Source: Actinomortierella ambigua (lineage: Eukaryota > Mortierellomycota > Mortierellomycetes > Mortierellales > Mortierellaceae). Taken from it: DNA of 64,000 nt. The position numbers and the translations under genes are program-made. Below, in pieces: positions 56,788-64,000 of this stretch. How positions within the stretch are numbered: the stretch's first letter is position 1; the number at the start of each line of letters is the position of its first letter. The stretch is from the NCBI GenBank assembly GCA_016098155.1, contig JAAAJB010000038.1, positions 43,523 through 107,522 of the forward strand, written 5' to 3'. The notes beneath the pieces are model-generated. The model saw only the letters and a program-made list of their open reading frames with translations, did no database searches and was not told the DNA's origin.

Positions 56788-59700
56788 GATGAATGAGAGT
56801 TTTGAGCGGAAAGAAGGTGTTGTTGTGGAGGAAAATTAATAGATTAAATGCACGTTCAGGCGAGGAGGGGAAGGGCACAGAGTATGTCCTTGAGGATGAG
56901 TGTGGAGAGAAGACTGCTGTTGACTGAGGATGCAAATGGTGGTAAAGGACGAGGGGGGGGGTTTATATATCCAAAGATGACAAAGAGCTGAGAGCGGTCA
57001 AGCTGCAATGTACATCCGAGACTTTGCAGGAGAGAGTGAGGAGAGGAGGGGGAGGGGATCGACGTAGCCCTCCAGTAGCTGAAGGGGTTTGAGTGGACAT
57101 ACACTTTCTTCCATGAGCCACTACAAGGGACTGGGTGCTGCTGCCCGGCGTGGATCAATTAGCCCTCTGCCCTGTGGTGTAGTTGAACCTTGATAAACCT
57201 TGAGAATAAGGTTGATGTTAGTGGGAGGGGGGGGGCAGGAAGGCCGCCACTGCTGTTGTTGAAGACTGACAGACAGAAAGAGGGCTGCCAGACCGACTGA
57301 TGGCTGACTGCGCGGCAACGTATGATGTTTCGAGCTGTGTCAAAGAGAGTTATGTACACTCCTAAAGGTACCCGCCACATTCGTGAGCTTGCTGGTTTTC
57401 CTTCCTCACCTTCTCAATCGGCCATAGAGTGAATTAGGGTGCAACAAAAGCAAACAGCAGAGCGAGAGAAGGGAGGGAAGAAAAATAGAGAGCCGCGCAA
57501 TATACCTTGTGTCAATTTCGATCGGATATTGGGTTCATTTACACAAGCGTTTATTGCAGCAAAGGCTAAGGCTATGGAGGAGACCCTGAAGCTTGCCTTG
57601 GAAAAATCTTTTTACTTGATATGCGTACACGGGATTCATCCCACTGCTACCATACATGCAAGCCCGACAGGGTTCGGTTTCCAAACATATTGACGCGTAT
57701 GTCTCTGCCTTGCTTGCGACTTTCAGACAAACCCGCCTCCAATATCCGTGTTGTCGTGGGTGGCCCCCCTGGATTCAGCCCTGCCTTTTTCTTCCCCAAA
57801 GTCCAAAGCCTGCGCAGAGGCAACACATTCCGACATGTTGATGCTTGACTCCATCCCTCACACCCTGTATCTGATTCTTGTCCCCCCCCCTCCCCTGCTG
57901 CCAGGAATCCAAGACAAGGGGAGGGGGTCATTCTTGGTCACAAAGGAGCAAAGGAACAAACAGGGTGAGAAACTTGGAGTAACGACAAGTTGGACGTTTG
58001 TACCTTGCAGCCCCTTCCCTTCGATTTTTAGCCATAGTCCAATTCCACTTTGTGAATGACCACATGGACTCCCAAAGCCAAAATCTTGAAACGATTGCAA
58101 ACCTCCCATTTTGTGGTCATGCCTCTGCTCCTGTCTCCTCCACCCCCCCCCCTCTTGGCCATCTCCGCGCGGCTGAACCCCCTGCATGCACTGCTCTGAT
58201 GCTGATAGGAGCCAAAACCTTTTCATTTCTCCTCTCTGTGCCACAAGAATTTGCGAGAAACTGCAGGTGTTGGCGAGCGAACGATAGATGGAAAAAAACA
58301 AAAGAAAGAAAGAACATAGAAGGAAGGAAGCATCTACGTAGTTCAAGGCAAGTAACGACGTTACTGCATTTCACCCCGTACCGTACGCACTGCCTTTGGT
58401 GGCATGTTTACCCTGCAGGTGCTCTGTGTTATCGTACGCCATCGATAAGACACATTGCAATAACACAGTACTGTACTCTACTATACAGTACAACCCTGCC
58501 TGGCGTCTTCTTCGCTCCACTTCCACCCTCCCCTCCCTTCTCCATGCATATTGCTCACTGCATGGAAGTACAATGTGCAGTACCAGTTGACCTTCTCTGA
58601 ACAAAAAAGGGTGGAAAAGTCGACCATAGACTAACATTGGCACTGGCGGACTCCCAAAAGAAGACCTTTTTTTTCCGACATGGATGACCCATCCTCCCTC
58701 CTTGCACCACATTATTATTGTGGCCTTTACTAACACGTCCAGCACTTCGATCGGAGACGAACATCGAGACAAATTGAGGGGATGTGCTACCTCGACACTG
58801 GGGCTTCTCCTCTCCGAGTTTCGCTTTGACTCTCCGTCCATTGGGATCCCAGTGGGAGCTGCTGAGGGTTATGGCGCCATAAGAACCCAGAGCAGAGAAT
58901 TTCAATCTCCTCAATGAGCGACTCTCGCCTCTAATAATTACCACAAGCCATTAGACGAGAGAGTAACGCATCCCCGTGGCAAACATGTAGCTAGAGGAAC
59001 ACACCCCTCCCTTTGCAGGTAACATAGATGATCCGCCTTCAAAAACGGCTCTCCCCTCGGATGATCCTTTCCGGAGTTGACTAGCAGATAGGAGGGATAG
59101 TTGATAGCATGATTGGCTGTCGATCATATCATTGCTTGGTTAGAATAGCTGTGGGCGGTAGTCTATCTGACCTTTTTTTTTAACCTTTAGCTAACGTGTT
59201 GCCTTGTTCAAGAGATTGCATGGCCAACCACAACTATTCGTCTCTCCAACTCACTCTTTTTGTTCGCCTCTTGTTTAGTAGCAGAACAAGGTTCTCGCTA
59301 GCAGTTTGTCGCATGTTTGTCTAAAGTTTAAGACCAAATGACAGCAAAGGTAGCCTTTCGTGAGGCCAGACCGAAAACACAGGTTCCTGAGTTGTTTTTC
59401 CAATATGGGACAAGGACTTGGCTCTCGGCCGAATGACCTAGATTTTTTGGCGCCACTTTCCATAGGGTGCCGCCACCACAAATAAAAAACGAAACCTAAA
59501 GCCTTAATGATAGAGTTAGGGCTCGACAGTGGGTGAGAATAAACGCAATTGCCTGTTTCTTCTGTTTCCATACCCAGGCTCAGCAAGAAGGTCAACAGCA
59601 GCAATCGAACCACTCAGCGATCGATTGGAGGTAGTGGGATGAAACTACAACCACGGTAACCACCACCACCACTGGATAACCGGGCTACCACCACCACTAG

Positions 59701-60848
59701 CTATCCACCTAGCGCTTCAACATTAGGTGTATAGCAGCAAAATCCAGGCTCAGCACATGCCTGCCATGTTGGAATGATCTGAAACGAGCAATTTAGCGTC
59801 GACACCACCATTCAAGTCCGCAGAATGTACCTCTCCATAGTTACAGCACAAGACACAGTGCACCTTTGCTATGCAACATGCACTAAGCGTATTCAGCATA
59901 GATGAAATTTCGAGTTTAGGATAATTGTGAGACCGCGTCTGTTGCCGTCTATGTCCTGTTTCACTCGGATACACGTACCACGACGTGAAGTACTAAAAGG
60001 TGCCTTGGGTCGTACTCGAAAGGAATGGAACGCCCAAAAGCGAGAGTGAGTTTGCGTCCGCAAGATAAAAGATGGGGTATCGAGTTCTCAGCCTTTGCTC
60101 CTTCGAATGGGCGAACTTTGCTCCTAGGATCAAGGCTCTCCACTCTCTCTTTCCTCTTCATGACATAGGAGAACCACTTGCCAGAGACTCGTCTCCTTCC
60201 ACCAAAGTCCATCCCTTCCCTAGAGTTCTTTATCACGCCTCATGAGCCCACACCGCCGACCACTCAGTCCAGCCGATACCCCCAAGATCTCGGTGGGCAG
60301 ATTTCGAAGGCACAACATTCTGACGCTGATTCTTCTCTGCCCTTGCTTGATGCAGTGGGACACGTTGTCCACTTTACATTAAGTCTGTGCCTGTGGCGTC
60401 TGCCACGCCGACAAGATGGGAGAGGGGATGTAGTCAAAGCTGCAACTCCCCTGTCGTGATTGCCCTAGTTTGATCACATCGTACCTCTTATTGGCCCAAT
60501 GTTTTGTAGTCTGGGAGTTCTGGAGGATTGTTCTTCTCTCATGAACCCCCCTGCATGACAATGGAGGGAAAAAATTGCGTTTTTTTTTTTTTGGACCGTA
60601 CACAATGGTATGCACAAGAGACGTGTGAACGAGAGTGGTCCCTCCCTCGGACCGAGACCTAGCAAAAGCAGAAAGATATTCCCACACGGCAGAGATTGTG
60701 AGGCAAGGCTTGCAGAGCGAACGTTATGTCATCAACGACTTAAAAGACGCACAACGGTCTTTTACGAGTTTTTCCCCTCTTCTTTCTTCTCTCGCCGCTG
60801 CTCGCCCCTTTTCCCTGCACCTCAACTCCCCCCTACACCCTGCACGAA
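56788..60848. other. Large intergenic region, no gene recognised
   Basis: 4 kb between divergent secreted-protein genes. A small palindrome with GTACTGTA/TACAGTAC arms is at 58468-58491, and CCA-rich imperfect repeats occur near 59655-59700. Frames of up to 200 codons (57998-58600) and 162 codons (57858-58346, minus) overlap each other and have no motif. A minus-strand frame at 59275-59613 begins like a signal peptide but shows nothing further. Confidence 0.45.
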
Positions 60849-61774
60849 ATGCGTTTCTCCAAAACATGGCTCATCCTCGCTGCGTCAGGTAGCCCTTTTT
60901 CCTCTCTCCGCTAACCCCCTGTATATCCATGAGCTACATTGACACCACAAAAAAAAAAGAAGCTAACAGAAGAAATACATGTTGTCGAGTAGTTTCTCTG
61001 GCGTATGCGCAGAATGTGATCCTCTCCAAGGCCACCTTCTTAGGTGAAGATACCACCAACCCGAAAGCCCATGGCGCCAAGATCTATCTTGATCCGGCCA
61101 ACCACGCGACCGCGGCGGCATCAATCCTGCACTATGCAGCCAAGTGGGCCGACTATGCGCCAGCTTCGAGCCCACCCCCAAAGTCGACGGCCATCTTCGA
61201 AAAGTACGAGGAGAAGGCTATCTCGTTCCCCGGCTTTAAGACAACTGATCAGTTATATGAGTTTCTATTGCTGCACGGCGGACTTGACGATCTTGAGAGC
61301 AAGATCTTGGACGGCTACCATGGGTTTGGACGTCGAGAAATTGCCAACGGCCTTCGCAGTCTGATCCCCAAGACGAACAAGGACCCCACGCTGCAGCAGT
61401 GGATCCTGACGCTGCCCATCATCATCAAGCGCCACAAAATGGACGAGGTGACGGTCAAGCTCGTCAGCCTTGCGTTGCACCTCAAGACCGACGACAATGG
61501 CAAAGTGGAGCTCCCCGGTGGCCAGATTGCCAGCCTGAAAATCGTGGAGCTGCAGATTCTCCCCGAGGAGCTGAGGGGCCATGCGGAAAAATTGGCTGAA
61601 AAGTTTGAGCAGACGTCGATCGCAAAATTCGAGGCGTACTTCACCTCCAAGTGGGACGAGGGTCACCACGACGACGATAAGAAGAAGAAGATGCTGAGCG
61701 GACTCGAAGACTGGCTCGAGCTTGTGAATTGGGACCAGGCAATCTTGCGTGAGGCACCCGGAACGCTGTGGTAG
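60849..61774 (+). CDS. Secreted protein of an undescribed family, copy B
   Basis: Exons 60849-60888 and 60993-61774 (intron 104 nt, phase 1) give 273 aa. The signal peptide MRFSKTWLILAASVSLAYA is split by the intron, with predicted cleavage before Gln. Shared family blocks are SKATFLGEDTT, IYLDPANHATAAASIL, LIPKTN...W, VTVKLVSLALHLKTDD and HAEKLAEKF...FEAYFTSK. The C-terminus has a DDDKKKK patch and ends with a short acidic/aromatic helix. No cysteines are seen in the mature part. It is the closest copy to A at 28469 in the central and C-terminal blocks. Function unknown. Confidence 0.87.
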
Positions 61775-62375
61775 ACTAGACCAACGTTTTTTTTTTTGTG
61801 TGTGTTTATTTATTTCTGTTTGTGTATGCTACTTTTTTTTTTCTTGAAGGCGGCCCGAGCAAACATTGAAATACAATCAGCATTGTCGTTCACCCCCATC
61901 TTTTCGTGCCCATAAGAACATGTGTGGCGGTCATGCTGAAGAGAAAGAAATCCCGACGGAGCCCTCCATTTTTTTCCCGTCAGAAACATCGTCTATCTAG
62001 GGTACATGTGCCAACAGGACAACCGTGCGTTTCAATCGCTTTTGATGAAGACATCCTCCTCCTCCCCTCTCTCTATCTGTTCACCTCGACTTTTGAAAAA
62101 TGCCATGTCGCGAGAAAAAAAAAGGGGGGGAGGAGTGAGATTTCTACCCCTGCATTCTCACTGTGCACTGACCCACATTGACAATGCAAAGTGCAGCCCA
62201 GCACGTTTTTTTTTCCCACTGTGAGTGAATGAGAGCAAACCACACAAGAGGCAACATTTCATTGCTTTCTCTGTATAAAGAGATTGAGAAAGTGTAAAAA
62301 CAGATGCAAACGAACCCCTGTTCACCTTCATTGATACCAACACCATCGTCGTCCCACAAGTCTATTCGCCGCAAA
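61775..62375. promoter_or_regulatory. Intergenic region between tandem secreted genes
   Basis: 0.6 kb holding the 3' flank of copy B and the promoter of copy C. T and G runs are present; no distinct element was identified. Confidence 0.5.
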
Positions 62376-63383
62376 ATGTATCTCTCCAAGGCTGTTTTAC
62401 TCTTGGCTTCAGGTAAAATCGCGATGTCCTTCATTTCAAGGTTTCTTTTCGCTCTTTCTTTGCCTCACGCCCTAACACTGAAAACATTTACAATATTATA
62501 AAATATTCAAGTCGCTCTTGCTCTTGCTCAGGATGCTGTCCAGTCCAAGGGCATATTCCTGGGCAAGGACACAAGTGATGAAAAGGCGACGGGCAAAGCC
62601 ATCTTCTCGGAGGTCAAGAACCACCCCACAGCTGCAGCGTCCATCATCACAGCCTTAGCCAAAACAATGAATTTCAAGCCGCACGAGGATGGCCCTGTGA
62701 AGAGCGGTCAGGAGTTTACCAGCTTTTCTCGCAAGTGGGAGAGTTTGCTTGCCTTCCAAGTCGTAGAGAAACCCTTCTGCCTCTTGGTCTTGCCTGAAAA
62801 AAGCAGTCGAGAGGATCTGTTGCGGGCCCTGCATTACGCCGACCTACGTGATCCCGAGAACCAGGACGTGCTGGCCGAGACGTTGGCCGGGTTGGTGCCG
62901 GAGACGAGCCACATCAAGAAATCCAGGCAAGAATGGGTGATGCTCTTGACTGCCATCAAGAAGAAGGCCAAAAAGGAAGAGCCACAGAAGCCACCCAGCT
63001 CTGGCGAGGGCGACTCGTCGTCCTTGTTCTTTGGCGACTTGGAGGCGCATCACGATCCCGAAGATGTTGTGACCGTGGACTTTTATGTCTTGAGGCTGAA
63101 GCTCAAGGTCCACGGAGGCGGCAAGGCTGGCGGCAAGGTGGAGATTGAGGAGCAAGAGGCGGTCCTGCAACTGGTGCGGCTGGTGAGCAATACTGAGCTA
63201 CTGATCGAACTAGCAGAGGAATTCGCCAAGGAGGTCAAGAAGGCGACAGTGTCTGACTTTGAAAAGTTCTTCACAACCCCACCACAAAAGAAGCGCCTGT
63301 CGTGGCTCGACAATGAGTGGTTCCAGGCCTTTGGCACCGCTTACAACCAATACTACAAAATGATTTACTCCTCGTGGCTGTGA
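62376..63383 (+). CDS. Secreted protein of an undescribed family, copy C
   Basis: Exons 62376-62412 and 62512-63383 (intron 99 nt, phase 1) give 302 aa. The signal peptide MYLSKAVLLLASVALALA is again split by the intron at the matching place. Shared blocks: SKGIFLGKDTS, IFSEVKNHPTAAASII, a LVPETS...W segment, VTVDFYVLRLKLKV and LAEEFAKEV...FEKFFTT. It is more diverged than copies A and B, with an extra Lys/Pro/Ser-rich insert before the beta segment and one visible Cys. AATAAA at 63449. Function unknown. Confidence 0.85.
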
Positions 63384-63951
63384 TATCAAATGAAGAACAC
63401 ACTTCTCCTCACGTCCTCCTCCTCCCTTTGCATTTTTTTTCAAGCAAAAATAAAAAAACAGTGCCTCTGAAAGTATTGAGAAAATGAGTATAGAAAGCGT
63501 CCGAAGCAACTCTTGTCTTTGAACCACCAGCAACGAACAAGATCCCACCGGTCACCGGCTGCCACCTTGGGACATCGTAGCTTAGGAGAGTGACCAGAAC
63601 ACCCCCTTTTTTTATTTAGAGAACAGGAAAGCATTTTGGGTGGGGCCCCAACTACACTAATTTCACACGCGAATCGAAAACGTGTGCGGTTGTCTCTAAA
63701 TACCAACACCATCGGTGGAAGAGAGAGCTATATCTACGACTGTCTTGGAGGTAAACAGCTTGTTTGTAGGCGTCCTCCAAATTACCGTGTTGGCTGGCTT
63801 TTTTTTTTTTTGTTCTTCGCCCCCTGGCACCTGGCATTTCGCGCCTAGATCACGTGCGCGCTTAAATCACGTGCGCGCCTTGGTCACGTGCGACCATTTC
63901 GGAGGTTGGAGGAGAATCCATCATGTCTCCAGAATGAAGACCGATATGAAC
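63384..63951. other. Intergenic region before tRNA-Arg
   Basis: Contains the 3' flank of copy C with AATAAA at 63449-63454 and, near its end, three CACGTG boxes upstream of the tRNA. No protein gene seen. Confidence 0.55.
63851..63901. promoter_or_regulatory. Three CACGTG boxes in 17-bp tandem repeat
   Basis: CACGTG occurs at 63851, 63868 and 63885, exactly 17 bp apart, each preceded by T (TCACGTGCG). The first two units also share GCGC after the box. CACGTG is the E-box bound by bHLH factors such as Cbf1 in fungi. The array lies 50-100 bp before the tRNA-Arg. Confidence 0.8.
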
Positions 63952-64000
63952 GGCCGCGTGGCCCAATTGGAAAGGCGTCTGACTACGAATCAGGAGATTG
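63952..64000 (+). tRNA. tRNA-Arg (ACG), cut by window end
   Basis: GGCCGCG begins the acceptor stem, followed by TG, a D arm (GCCC...GGC with AATTGG loop) and an anticodon arm TCTGA-CTACGAA-TCAGG. The loop places ACG (ICG after modification) as anticodon, for Arg. The T arm and 3' acceptor strand lie beyond the window, so the identity rests on the 5' half only. Confidence 0.85.

Noticed and set aside
57998..58600. 200-codon plus-strand frame
   Set aside because: No motif, overlaps opposite-strand frames of similar length and contains homopolymer-derived residues.
59275..59613. 112-codon minus-strand frame starting like a signal peptide
   Set aside because: No homology with the secreted family in the window and no intron/acceptor pattern; too weak to call.

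Overview
This window is nuclear DNA from a filamentous fungus. Nearly every protein gene has short GT-AG introns (mostly 90-310 nt), the two tRNAs are eukaryotic and one has an intron after position 37, and genes are separated by stretches full of homopolymers, CT/GA and CA/GT microsatellites. PARN, complex I NDUFA1, F-box/LRR proteins, an AA11-like LPMO and an Mpr1-type acetyltransferase together suggest an early-diverging lineage, most likely Mucoromycota/Mortierellomycota. That placement is an inference from gene content and style, not a measured match.

Layout. 1-5.2 kb: a 5'-truncated gene for a large helical protein with a Ser/Thr-rich stalk, interrupted by a 10-N scaffold gap. 5.5-11.1 kb: an F-box/LRR protein with a glutamine tract and an unrecognised membrane protein, both minus. 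12.5-15.2 kb: sphingoid base C4-hydroxylase (SUR2) with a 1.5 kb intron. 18-21 kb: poly(A) ribonuclease PARN, divergent from a Sis1-type Hsp40 (21.5-22.8 kb). 23-26 kb: Mpr1-like acetyltransferase and a mitochondrial carrier, each with a microexon. 27.1 kb: tRNA-Tyr. 28.5-29.4 kb: first copy of an undescribed secreted family. 30-32.2 kb: CDF zinc transporter. 32.9-36.5 kb: RecQ helicase, divergent from NDUFA1 (36.7-37.5 kb). 38.8-40.5 kb: a second F-box/LRR-like protein. 41.2-44.2 kb: Cdc6. 47.8-48.6 kb: a small coiled-coil protein. 51.4-54.8 kb: a membrane-anchored coiled-coil protein with a CC1 box like that of dynein adaptors. 55.9-56.8 kb: LPMO. 60.8-63.4 kb: two tandem copies of the secreted family. 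63.95 kb to end: start of a tRNA-Arg, preceded by three CACGTG boxes at 17-bp spacing.

The genes are mostly unlinked housekeeping functions: replication and genome stability (Cdc6, RecQ), mRNA turnover (PARN), proteostasis (Sis1, F-box proteins), mitochondria (NDUFA1, carrier), lipid and metal homeostasis (SUR2, CDF). No metabolic cluster or transposon was seen. The two most novel items are the CC1-box protein and the three-member secreted family, whose copies share a phase-1 intron inside the signal peptide. All splice models were made by eye from GT/AG sites, reading frame and family resemblance; none has transcript support here.
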